A stretch of DNA of 64,000 nt, taken from NCBI RefSeq assembly GCF_900184035.1, contig NZ_FXWP01000019.1, positions 124,001 to 188,000 on the forward strand, in the 5' to 3' direction. A program made the translations under genes and the position numbers. The notes under the pieces were generated by a model. The model saw only the letters and a program-made list of their open reading frames with translations, did no database searches and was not told the origin of the DNA. This DNA is from Kosakonia pseudosacchari. Its GTDB lineage: Bacteria > Pseudomonadota > Gammaproteobacteria > Enterobacterales > Enterobacteriaceae. Every line of letters starts with the position of its first letter. Position 1 is the stretch's first letter. Below, one piece after another: positions 1 to 8,466 of the stretch.

Positions 1-169
1 TGATCGACGGACCGGCGAGGCTGATGGTTTTCCCGGAGCCCATAAACAGCCCGGTCCCGATGGCACCACCAATGGCGATAAGCTGAATATGCCGGTTTGT
101 GAGATTTCGCCGTAGCGACTGTTCAGTCGACGCCTGTTCGTCGGCCACGACTTTAACCTGATCTACCAT
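1..169 (-). CDS. cycA: D-serine/D-alanine/glycine permease, N-terminal part
   Basis: Only the first 56 codons are inside the window; the gene runs off the left edge. The N-terminus (MVDQVKVVADEQ, then SLRRNLTNRHIQLIAIGG) is almost identical to E. coli CycA, an APC-superfamily proton symporter of the inner membrane for glycine, D-serine, D-alanine and beta-alanine. The conserved GGAIGTGLF motif of APC transporters opens the first membrane segment at about residue 35. The ATG at 169 is the start by alignment with K-12. It lies downstream of fklB on the same strand, as in E. coli. In E. coli its mRNA is a target of the GcvB small RNA; I did not verify a pairing site here. Confidence 0.95.
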   Translation of the reverse strand, partial: MVDQVKVVADEQASTEQSLRRNLTNRHIQLIAIGGAIGTGLFMGSGKTISLAGPSI

Positions 170-469
170 GTTGTATTCCTGTCTGTGTTGTTGGGGCTCT
201 ACTGGCCTTTTTTAGTTGCGTGTTCCGCCCTTGTATGGACGCAAAGATATTAGGTAAGAATCGGCGGGATGAATACTCGGAATTAAAAACAATGTTAAAT
301 ATTTGTTTAAAGTGAGTGGCATATCACTCAGGTAACGCGAAATAGCTCACAAAAATACACCTGATTGCGCCATTTGCAAGATAATCTGTCGGTATTGGTT
401 TTATTAACAAACGATCAGCGCAGCAGGTGCCGCCCCTTCCCTGACGGGAAGAGGCATTCATGCGGGAAA
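170..469. other. cycA-fklB intergenic region
   Basis: About 300 bases without a convincing gene. Next to fklB there is a small hairpin (CTTCCC-TGAC-GGGAAG, 436-451) without a T-run. At 313-330 there is a perfect 6-bp inverted repeat (TGAGTG-GCATAT-CACTCA), which could be an operator or a transcript hairpin upstream of cycA. The part from 240 to 400 is AT-rich and probably contains the cycA promoter, but I cannot assign -35 and -10 boxes with confidence. Confidence 0.5.
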
Positions 470-1090
470 TTACAGGATTTCCAGCAGTTCCACTTCAAAT
501 ACCAGCGTGCTGAACGGCGGAATAGACGCGCCAGCGCCGCGCTCGCCGTACGCGAGGTTGTGCGGAATGGTCAGTTCCCATTTGGAACCCACCGGCATCA
601 GCGTCAGGGCTTCGATCCAGCCAGCAATCACGCCGTTAACCGGGAATTCAGCCGGTTCGCCGCGCGCAACGGAGCTGTCGAACACGCTGCCATCAATTAG
701 TTTACCGGTGTAGTGCACACGCACACGGTCAGTACGCGCCGGGATAGCGCCTTCGCCCTGGGTGATAACGCGGAATTGCAGACCGGATTCGGTGCTGTTC
801 ACGCCTTCACGCTCGCGGTTCTCTTCCAGATATTTCACGCCTTCTGCCGCCATCTCTTCGAAACGGGAACGACGCACAGCGTCGGCACGCTCGTGGATTT
901 CACGCAGCGCGCGGTGGACAACGTCGACCGGAACAGCGGGTTGTTTGCCTTCCAGTGCATCTGCGATACCTGCGACCAGCGCTTCCGGTAACAGCCCCTC
1001 TAACCCGGATTCGCTCAGCTGCTGTCCTACCTGCAAACCAATGCCGTAGCTGGCTTGCGCTTCGATCGTGTCAAAAGTTGGGGTTGTCAT
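470..1090 (-). CDS. fklB: FKBP-type peptidyl-prolyl cis-trans isomerase (FKBP22)
   Basis: This 206-residue protein is the same length as E. coli FklB and nearly identical over most of its length. Residues 1 to about 95 form the helical dimerisation domain. Residues from about 118 to 206 form the FKBP domain, with VRVHYTG (124-129 region), FDSS (137-140) and the AYGERGAG loop (180-187). It catalyses proline isomerisation and assists protein folding. A longer frame starts at 1105, but the ATG at 1090 is preceded by an AAAGGAAAA ribosome-binding site and matches the K-12 start. It is transcribed divergently from ytfB. Confidence 0.96.
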   Translation of the reverse strand: MTTPTFDTIEAQASYGIGLQVGQQLSESGLEGLLPEALVAGIADALEGKQPAVPVDVVHRALREIHERADAVRRSRFEEMAAEGVKYLEENREREGVNSTESGLQFRVITQGEGAIPARTDRVRVHYTGKLIDGSVFDSSVARGEPAEFPVNGVIAGWIEALTLMPVGSKWELTIPHNLAYGERGAGASIPPFSTLVFEVELLEIL

Positions 1091-1353
1091 GGGTTTTCCT
1101 TTCATCGCTTTTTAAGGTAGCGCGCAGCATAACAGCCGCGCTGCACCGGGTAAAACTTTGTCGCAGGAAAGATGACAAATCGCAGGGAAAGGGAAAGAAT
1201 ACAGCAAGTAAGATTTATCCCGAATTGCGGTCACAAAATGCAGCTTTTTGTCGACTTTCAGGCAGTTAAAAACGGCGCACGCCGCGGTTGCGGAATAAAG
1301 TGTATATACTCAACGAGACAGGACATTACATGACGCGGAGCAGGAGGAAAGCC

Positions 1354-2004
1354 ATGCCCGGGCGATTTGAACTGAAACCTACCCTGGTGAAAATCTGGCA
1401 AGCCCCGGACCATTTTCGCCTGATGGACCCGCTCCCGCCATTGCACCGTCGCGGCCTGATCCTCGCGGCTTTGCTGGTGGTTATCGGTTTTCTGTTACCG
1501 TCAACTGACGACAGCAACCGCGCCACCGCGCCTTCCGGCGCTCGCGAAGCGCAACTCAATCTTCCTGCCTCTTCACAGCCGCAACCTTCCACAACGGAAC
1601 CCACACCGCCGCAGGTAGTGAGTGAGCCGCAGCAGACCGCGCCGAGCGCGGAAGAGTCCATGCAACAGCAGCAAACCATAGAGCAGCAGCAACCGCGCCA
1701 GCATATAACGCAGAACACGTTGCCCTCTTCCAGCGGCATCGAGCAACAGTGGCGCGCTTACCGTGTTGAAGAGGGGAAAACGCTGGCGCAACTGTTCCGC
1801 GATCACAATCTGCCGCCAACCGATGTTTATGCGATGGCCAAAGTGGAAGGCGACGGTAAACCGCTGAGCACCCTGCAAAGCGGCCAGATGGTGAAAATTC
1901 GCCAGAACGCCAACGGCGTAGTGACCGGGCTGACCATCGAAACCGGCGGCCAGCCGGTGCTGTTTACCCGTCAGCCGGACGGCAGCTTTATCCGCGCGCG
2001 TTAA
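1354..2004 (+). CDS. ytfB: OapA-family cell-division/envelope protein YtfB
   Basis: A 216-residue protein closely similar to E. coli YtfB. It has a cytoplasmic N-terminus (MPGRFELKPTL), one membrane segment at about residues 33-50, a long proline/glutamine-rich periplasmic linker (about 55-140) and a C-terminal OapA/LysM-like domain ending in VLFTRQPDGSFIRAR. In E. coli this C-terminal domain binds glycans of the septum, and the protein affects cell division and adhesion. The ATG at 1354 follows an excellent AGGAGG site; in-frame codons upstream lack one. The linker is longer and more Q-rich than in K-12, as is usual for this variable part. Confidence 0.92.
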   Translation: MPGRFELKPTLVKIWQAPDHFRLMDPLPPLHRRGLILAALLVVIGFLLPSTDDSNRATAPSGAREAQLNLPASSQPQPSTTEPTPPQVVSEPQQTAPSAEESMQQQQTIEQQQPRQHITQNTLPSSSGIEQQWRAYRVEEGKTLAQLFRDHNLPPTDVYAMAKVEGDGKPLSTLQSGQMVKIRQNANGVVTGLTIETGGQPVLFTRQPDGSFIRAR

Positions 2005-2024
2005 TCTACTCTGCCGGGTATACG

Positions 2025-2954
2025 TTACCCGGCTCGTTTGTTGACCCACCAAATTCCTGAGCAGACCAGCACCAGTGCGACCGCGTATTTGATTTCGAGA
2101 ATATTTTCACCAAGGAAAATGGCGGAGAGCACCGAACCGGCAACCGGTATCACGAAATTGAACGGCGCGATCATACTGACGCGGTTCACTTTCAGCAGCA
2201 TGCTCCACAGGGCGAACGCCACCGACGACAAAAGCGTAAGATAGCCAAGGATTGCCACTGCGCTGATGCTATGCACTGCCAGCGTTCCGCCCGACAAATA
2301 GCCGCCAATCAGCAGCGCGACGCCGCCGATAGCCAGCTGCCAGCCGGTCATCACCGTCGGATCGACCGTCTGGGAAATACGTTTGCCATACAGCGTGGCG
2401 GCAGAGAGGATAAACGCCGCCAGCACAATGAAACCGTCGCCGTTCCAGACAAAAACAAAATCCCGCATACCGCTGTGAAAGTTCACTAGCATGACACCGG
2501 CAAAACCCAAAATACAGCCTAGGCTTTTGTTGTAGCTGAGTTTGTCGTTTTGATAGATAAAGTGCGCCAACAGCACGCTGAAGAAGGTGCCGGTCGCGTT
2601 CATGATCGACCCGTTTACGCCGGTGGTATACGCCAGACCAATATAGAAGAAAGTGTATTGCAGGGTCGTTTGCGTTAACCCAAGCACCGTCAGTTGCCCA
2701 AACTGTGTCGCCGATAGTCTGCCGATCGGTTTACGCTGCGCCATCGCGAACAGCAGCAGCAACACGCCCGCAAACAGGAAACGATAACCGGCAAAGACCA
2801 CTTTTGACGGGATGTCATCGGGGGCGATGTGAAAGAGTTCGTAGCCGTTTTTAATGGCCGGGTAAGAGCTACCCCAGAGCAGACAACAGAGCGTGGCGCA
2901 AGCGTAAGCCACATTTCGGCGGGCAAAAACGGATGCGGGCAGAGCGGTTTCCAT
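2025..2954 (-). CDS. DMT-superfamily (EamA) transporter
   Basis: The 309-residue product has about ten hydrophobic segments arranged as two EamA repeats (roughly residues 10-140 and 150-300), the hallmark of drug/metabolite transporters of the 10-TMS type. The first helix carries CCLLWGSSYPAIK, a typical EamA opening. Substrate cannot be deduced; characterised relatives export amino acids, nucleosides or other metabolites. The ATG at 2954 was chosen over an in-frame TTG twelve bases upstream. K-12 has no counterpart between ytfB and rplI, so this is an accessory gene. Its stop lies only 20 bases from the ytfB stop; the two genes converge. Confidence 0.8.
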   Translation of the reverse strand: METALPASVFARRNVAYACATLCCLLWGSSYPAIKNGYELFHIAPDDIPSKVVFAGYRFLFAGVLLLLFAMAQRKPIGRLSATQFGQLTVLGLTQTTLQYTFFYIGLAYTTGVNGSIMNATGTFFSVLLAHFIYQNDKLSYNKSLGCILGFAGVMLVNFHSGMRDFVFVWNGDGFIVLAAFILSAATLYGKRISQTVDPTVMTGWQLAIGGVALLIGGYLSGGTLAVHSISAVAILGYLTLLSSVAFALWSMLLKVNRVSMIAPFNFVIPVAGSVLSAIFLGENILEIKYAVALVLVCSGIWWVNKRAG

Positions 2955-3054
2955 GACAAATCTCAAAGATAAAATTGCGTTTCAATTATTATCCGAGGAT
3001 GCATAAGAAATCACGATTCTGCAAGGAACAATGACCATTTCTGGTGGTGCTGAA

Positions 3055-3085
3055 AAGCAAAACGCCGGCACAAGGCCGGCGTTTT
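3055..3085 (-). terminator. Rho-independent terminator of the rplI operon
   Basis: The inverted repeat AACGCCGGC / GCCGGCGTT with a 5-base loop is followed on the minus strand by TTTTGCTTTT. It ends the rpsF-priB-rpsR-rplI transcript. The stem is flanked by A and T runs on both sides. Confidence 0.8.
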
Positions 3086-3086
3086 A

Positions 3087-3213
3087 TTCCCCGTCGTATT
3101 TCGCGTTGCAGATGCGTTGGCCGCGTTCGCTCACCCCAGTCACTTAGTTATCTAAGCTCCTGGTGATTCACTCACTTGCCGCCTTCCTGCAAGCCCGAAC
3201 GACTCAGGGGCAT
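3087..3213. repeat. ERIC (IRU) intergenic repeat
   Basis: A stretch of about 127 bases matches the enterobacterial repetitive intergenic consensus. It has the central CGCTCACCCCAGTCACTTA block, the adjoining TAAGCTCCTGGTGATTCAC block and the flanking CGTTGCAGATGCGTTGG and TTGCCGCCTTCCTGCAA blocks. ERICs are imperfect palindromes found in transcribed intergenic DNA, so this copy would be part of the 3' end of the rplI mRNA, before the terminator at 3055-3085. The ends are placed by comparison with the remembered consensus and may be a few bases off. Confidence 0.85.
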
Positions 3214-3229
3214 TGCTGTGAGTAACGAA

Positions 3230-3691
<462 letters not shown>

Positions 3692-3720
3692 TCAAAGTCG
3701 TATTAATGGACCGTGACCGA

Positions 3721-4267
<547 letters not shown>

Positions 4268-4273
4268 CAGTAA

Positions 4274-4762
<489 letters not shown>

Positions 4763-4768
4763 CGCGTC

Positions 4769-4797
4769 ATAATACTGATGTCCCCTGTCAAACTCAA
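4769..4797 (-). promoter_or_regulatory. rpsF operon promoter (sigma-70)
   Basis: On the minus strand there is TTGAGT (4797-4792), a 17-base spacer and TATTAT (4774-4769), placed about 100 bases before rpsF. Spacing is optimal and the predicted start is near 4762. Confidence 0.7.
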
Positions 4798-4957
4798 GGC
4801 AATTGCACAAATAATTCGCACTAAGCGCAAAGAGAAGCGCGCCTGGCGAATTAAAATTAAGCACAACGCATTACGGCAATTTTTTGAACGACAGCATCAG
4901 AAATGGTCGCGATACCTTTTTGGGCTAACGCGTAAACTTTACACAGGCCTCAAACAT

Positions 4958-4983
4958 AAGGAGGAGAGATGTTCAAAAACTAA
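4958..4983 (+). other. Mini-ORF with strong ribosome-binding site upstream of yjfY
   Basis: AAGGAGGAGAG precedes an ATG at 4969 that opens a four-codon frame (Met-Phe-Lys-Asn) ending in TAA at 4981-4983, 29 bases before the yjfY start. The ribosome-binding sequence is better than that of yjfY itself. It may be a translated leader, a remnant of an older start, or chance. The remainder of 4763-5012 is AT-rich and probably holds the yjfY promoter, which I could not place. Confidence 0.3.
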
Positions 4984-5012
4984 AAAACGACGTTTTATCG
5001 GAGCATAACATC

Positions 5013-5285
5013 ATGAAATACATCGCAATATTATTAACAACCTTGCTGCTTAGCGCCAATGCCGCAGCGGCAATTAAACTCAACAACCAGCAAGCCCGCA
5101 ACATGGATGATGTACATAGCTTAGGCGTTATCTATATCAATCATAACTTCGCCACCGAGCATGACGCGGACGAGGCACTCAATGACGAGGCCGACGCCCA
5201 CAGCGCCAAATATTACCGTGCAGAGCTCACGCGTGAGCCGGGAAGCAACGGCAATCTGCACGCCAGCGCATTTATCTACCGCTAA
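5013..5285 (+). CDS. yjfY: YhcN/DUF1471-family periplasmic protein YjfY
   Basis: 90 residues with a signal peptide (cleavage probably after ANAAAA, about residue 20) and a DUF1471 domain (ARNMDDVHSLGVIYINHNFAT to NGNLHASAFIYR). It closely matches E. coli YjfY. Members of this family (BhsA, McbA, YhcN, YdgH) are small periplasmic proteins linked to stress and biofilm; the molecular role of YjfY is unknown. It is divergent from rpsF, as in K-12. The ATG is preceded by TCGGAGC. Confidence 0.88.
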   Translation: MKYIAILLTTLLLSANAAAAIKLNNQQARNMDDVHSLGVIYINHNFATEHDADEALNDEADAHSAKYYRAELTREPGSNGNLHASAFIYR

Positions 5286-5441
5286 TCACACGGTTTACAG
5301 GCTAGTTCCTCTTGCATTTGCGGCCCCGCATTGGGGCCGCACACCGCGGTGAGAATTCTTTTCTTATCCCCCTTATCAAACCCCTTCCCGGCAGGTTTAA
5401 TAACGCTCTGGCTGCGGTGATGGAAAGTTGCGAGGAAAGCA

Positions 5442-6623
5442 ATGTTCAAGCGGTTTTCAACGTTAGGTCGCATACCTGCAGGCGTCTGGGTATTAGGCGG
5501 CGTCAGTATGTTGATGGATATTTCCTCGGAGATGATCCATAGCTTGTTGCCCCTGTTTATGGCCACGACGCTTGGCACAAGTGTCGTGATTATTGGCCTG
5601 ATTGAAGGGTTGGCGGAAACCACCGCGCTGATGGTGAAAGTCTTTTCCGGTATGTTCAGCGACTACATCGGCAAACGTAAAGGGCTGGCGCTGCTCGGTT
5701 ATGGCATGGGCGCATTAAGCAAGCCGCTGTTTGCGCTGGCCTCAACGTCCAGTCTGGTATTTGGCGCACGCCTGATGGACCGGCTTGGCAAAGGCATTCG
5801 CGGTGCGCCGCGCGATGCGCTGATTGCCGATGTCACCCCGGCAGAAATCCGCGGCGCGGCATTTGGGTTGCGCCAGTCGCTGGACACCATAGGCGCGTTC
5901 CTCGGGCCATTGCTGGCGGTCGCATTGATGCTGCTGTGGAATGACAACTTTCAGGCCGTGTTCTGGATTGCGGTGATCCCCGGTGTACTGGCGGTCGCGC
6001 TGTTATTCTTTGGCCTGCACGAACCGAAAACCCCCATCACCCATAAACGCACCAATCCCATTCGCCGTGAAAATCTCAAACGGTTAAGCCGTGCTTACTG
6101 GTGGGTTGTGACGCTCGGTTTTGTTTTTACTCTCGCCCGCTTTAGCGAAGCATTTTTAGTGCTGCGCGCCCAGCAGATGGAGATCCCGCTGGCGGCCATT
6201 CCGCTGGTCATGGTCGCCATGAACCTGGTCTACGCGGTGACGGCGTATCCGTTTGGCAAACTGTCAGACCGCATCAGCCACAGCCGGTTATTACAGCTGG
6301 GTCTGGTGGTGCTGATCCTCGCGGATATGGCGCTGGCGCTAAGCCAGCACTGGAGCACGCTGCTGCTCGGTGTCGCACTGTGGGGCGTGCACATGGGCAT
6401 GACGCAAGGCTTGTTAGCGACCATGGTTGCCGATACCGCGCCAGCGGAACTGCGCGGCACGGCGTTTGGCATGTTCAATTTACTCAGCGGTGTTGCGCTG
6501 CTACTGGCGAGCCTCGGTGCCGGCGTTTTGTGGGAAACCCATGGCGCGGCGTCAACCTTCTGGGCGGGAGCCATCATCTGTGTGCTCGCGCTGGTGGTTA
6601 TGCGCTTGCGCCGAACGGTTTAA
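5442..6623 (+). CDS. MFS transporter of unknown substrate
   Basis: 393 residues with about twelve hydrophobic segments. An MFS motif A (GMFSDYIGKRKG, residues 70-81) lies after TM2, and a weaker repeat (GKLSDRISHSR) lies in the second half. Residues 113-140 (DRLGKGIRGAPRDALIADV) recall drug/H+ antiporter-type efflux proteins. The start has a GAGGAAAGC site. No function can be named. The gene is tail-to-tail with yjfP (4-base overlap of stops). In K-12 this interval holds the ula ascorbate genes. Confidence 0.8.
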   Translation: MFKRFSTLGRIPAGVWVLGGVSMLMDISSEMIHSLLPLFMATTLGTSVVIIGLIEGLAETTALMVKVFSGMFSDYIGKRKGLALLGYGMGALSKPLFALASTSSLVFGARLMDRLGKGIRGAPRDALIADVTPAEIRGAAFGLRQSLDTIGAFLGPLLAVALMLLWNDNFQAVFWIAVIPGVLAVALLFFGLHEPKTPITHKRTNPIRRENLKRLSRAYWWVVTLGFVFTLARFSEAFLVLRAQQMEIPLAAIPLVMVAMNLVYAVTAYPFGKLSDRISHSRLLQLGLVVLILADMALALSQHWSTLLLGVALWGVHMGMTQGLLATMVADTAPAELRGTAFGMFNLLSGVALLLASLGAGVLWETHGAASTFWAGAIICVLALVVMRLRRTV

Positions 6624-7369
6624 AGATAACGGCTAAAAAAGTCCGTTGTCGCACTCAGCGCGTGCGGGGTAATGCGGTGCTTTACCCCGGCTTCCCACTG
6701 GTAAGTGAGATGGGTGTCCAGCCCCTGTTCCTGCAACGCTTGCTGTAAACGGAATGATTCCGCCGCTGGCACCACATCATCCTGCTCGCCGTGCCACAAC
6801 AGCAGCGGGCGATCGGCGATGCGCGACAGTTGCGTACTGACATCCCACCGTGAGAGCGGAGCAATAATGGCGTCGAATTCACGCTGCTGTTCCGGCGTCG
6901 TCACCGCGAGCGGCGGGAAAAGCGTGCGGGCAAGCGAGGTGAAATAACCGGAACCCATCAGGCTTGCGACGCAGCGCACTTCCGGGTGATGCGTCATGAC
7001 GCCCAGTGCAGCCATTCCCCCCATCGACGCACCGCCGACCGCCAGCCGCTGGTTATCAATCAATTCAAGGCGCGCCAGCGCGCCGCGCAGCGCGGCGAAC
7101 TCTTCAATATTGCCTCTCAGAATTTGCCAGAACTGGTGCAAACGCCGCTCAACATCGCCACTAAAACGCGCACCATGATCGGGCGCGTCTGGCATCACCA
7201 CGCGAAAACCAGCTTGCGCCAGCGCCACAGCGAAATAGCTGTAGACCAGCTTTGATGAGGTGAATCCGTGATAAAACACGATACAAGGCAGCGGTTCGCC
7301 GCGTTTTCCCGCCGGGAAGGCATGCAATGTTTCGACACCCGCAAAATGTTCAACCTGAAGCTCAATCAT
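6620..7369 (-). CDS. yjfP: Alpha/beta-hydrolase carboxylesterase YjfP
   Basis: 249 residues, the same length as E. coli YjfP. The alpha/beta-hydrolase fold shows the oxyanion-hole segment YHGF (33-36), the nucleophile elbow GGASMG with Ser115, an acid in HGEQDD (Asp197 or 198) and a catalytic His in VKHRIT (His231). E. coli YjfP hydrolyses short-chain esters and belongs to the BAAT-like/dienelactone hydrolase group. The ATG at 7369 follows AAGGAGGGAG. It is followed divergently by bsmA. Confidence 0.93.
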   Translation of the reverse strand: MIELQVEHFAGVETLHAFPAGKRGEPLPCIVFYHGFTSSKLVYSYFAVALAQAGFRVVMPDAPDHGARFSGDVERRLHQFWQILRGNIEEFAALRGALARLELIDNQRLAVGGASMGGMAALGVMTHHPEVRCVASLMGSGYFTSLARTLFPPLAVTTPEQQREFDAIIAPLSRWDVSTQLSRIADRPLLLWHGEQDDVVPAAESFRLQQALQEQGLDTHLTYQWEAGVKHRITPHALSATTDFFSRYL

Positions 7370-7556
7370 TACTCCCTCCTTGATCTATAGTGCTGGTATG
7401 CCACTGGCGACAGCGTGGTGCAAGTCAGATTTCGCATGAGCATCTGATGACATTGCGAGATAGATTACGCTTTCAAAACACTTTCATTCGAAATTAGTGC
7501 TCGGGATAACATTTCGGGAACATTCCCCCAAACGGAAATTCACCAGGAACTACACT

Positions 7557-7886
7557 ATGGCAATCAGGAGAGATGAGAAAACCATGCGTGCTTTACTGTG
7601 CATACTGTTCGCCTTGCTGTTAAGCGGCTGCGCAGTGCTGGAAGGTAAGCCGCAATCTGCACCGCCGGTTAGCGACCATCCGCAGGAAATCCGCCGTAAT
7701 CAAACGCAGGATCTCCGCGAGATTGGCGCCGTTAGCGTAACGGTACTGGGTTCTCCCATGGACGTGGAAGACGCAATCAAAGCCAAAGCCGTGGCTGCCA
7801 GCGCCGATTATTACGTCATCATCATGATGGATGACACCATAATTCCCGGTCGTTGGTTCGGACGCGCCCTGCTGTACAAGCAGTAG
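7557..7886 (+). CDS. bsmA: Biofilm/peroxide stress lipoprotein BsmA (DUF1471)
   Basis: 109 residues, equal to E. coli BsmA (YjfO). A lipobox LLLSGC places lipidated Cys25 after a short basic leader; a DUF1471 domain follows (about 55-109, DLREIGAVSVTVLGSP to WFGRALLYKQ). BsmA of E. coli affects biofilm and peroxide stress response. The frame is open upstream to 7497, but the ATG at 7557 has an AGGA site and reproduces the family length; an ATG at 7584 is an alternative. It is followed by yjfN on the same strand. Confidence 0.88.
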   Translation: MAIRRDEKTMRALLCILFALLLSGCAVLEGKPQSAPPVSDHPQEIRRNQTQDLREIGAVSVTVLGSPMDVEDAIKAKAVAASADYYVIIMMDDTIIPGRWFGRALLYKQ

Positions 7887-8021
7887 CGAGGCGTTGATTT
7901 TCAGGACATTTACATTGCTTTGCGTCCATTGATGTTCTCCTGTGCACAATAGGATTTTTCGAATCCGTTGCGCGAAAGGAAGCCCTGCAAACAATCGGGG
8001 TAACGTAAAATGGAGCTGACT

Positions 8022-8297
8022 ATGAAACGATCTCTTGCCTTAAACTCACTGTTGCTTTCTACCGGTTTGCTAAATACAACAGCGCAGCCTGCAGAGTTCG
8101 CCAGCGCTGACTGCGTGACGGGATTAAACGAAATCGGTCTTATCTCCGTCAATAATGTCTCAGGGAGCCTACAGGACGTGGAGCGGGTTATCGCGTTAAA
8201 AGCAGATGAACAGGGAGCCTCCTGGTATCGCATTGTGCGAATGCAGGAAGATCAACACGTTGACCACTGGCGAGTGCAGGCCATTTTGTACGCCTGA
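8022..8297 (+). CDS. yjfN: DUF1471 periplasmic protein YjfN, DegP-activator family
   Basis: 91 residues with a signal peptide (about residues 1-22) and the DUF1471 domain (EFASADCVTGLNEIGLISV through WRVQAILYA), very close to E. coli YjfN. In E. coli YjfN has been reported to stimulate the periplasmic protease DegP; I infer the same role. The ATG at 8022 is preceded by GGAG at good spacing and gives the K-12 length; the ATG at 8010 lacks a clear site. It is third of the window's three DUF1471 genes, 136 bases after bsmA. Confidence 0.9.
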   Translation: MKRSLALNSLLLSTGLLNTTAQPAEFASADCVTGLNEIGLISVNNVSGSLQDVERVIALKADEQGASWYRIVRMQEDQHVDHWRVQAILYA

Positions 8298-8305
8298 GCC
8301 GCTGG

Positions 8306-8335
8306 AAAAAGCCACCTAAATCTGGTGGCTTTTTT
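8306..8335 (+). terminator. Rho-independent terminator after yjfN
   Basis: AAAAAGCCACC / GGTGGCTTTTTT stem with a 7-base loop and T-run directly follows yjfN. Confidence 0.9.
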
Positions 8336-8407
8336 ATGCCCCTACAATCATTAAGATTATGTTATTGCAATGATACATCGGTGTAACATTTTGTTACATT
8401 GACAAAC

Positions 8408-8434
8408 TAAATGTTATCGCAATTGTGCCGTTGA
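8408..8434 (+). promoter_or_regulatory. Possible sigma-28 (FliA) promoter of the chemoreceptor gene
   Basis: TAAATGTT, an 11-base spacer and GCCGTTGA resemble the FliA consensus TAAAGTTT-N11-GCCGATAA (12 of 16 positions). The spacing is exact and chemoreceptor genes are usual FliA targets. Transcription would begin near 8441, which excludes the GTG at 8425 as translation start. Confidence 0.45.
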
Positions 8435-8466
8435 AGGAGCCACATACACAGAACAACGGACAAATT

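Noticed and set aside
4778-5008. A 76-codon, Lys/Arg-rich open frame between rpsF and yjfY
   Set aside because: It begins inside the rpsF promoter, has no ribosome site and reads through AT-rich leader DNA; more likely chance.
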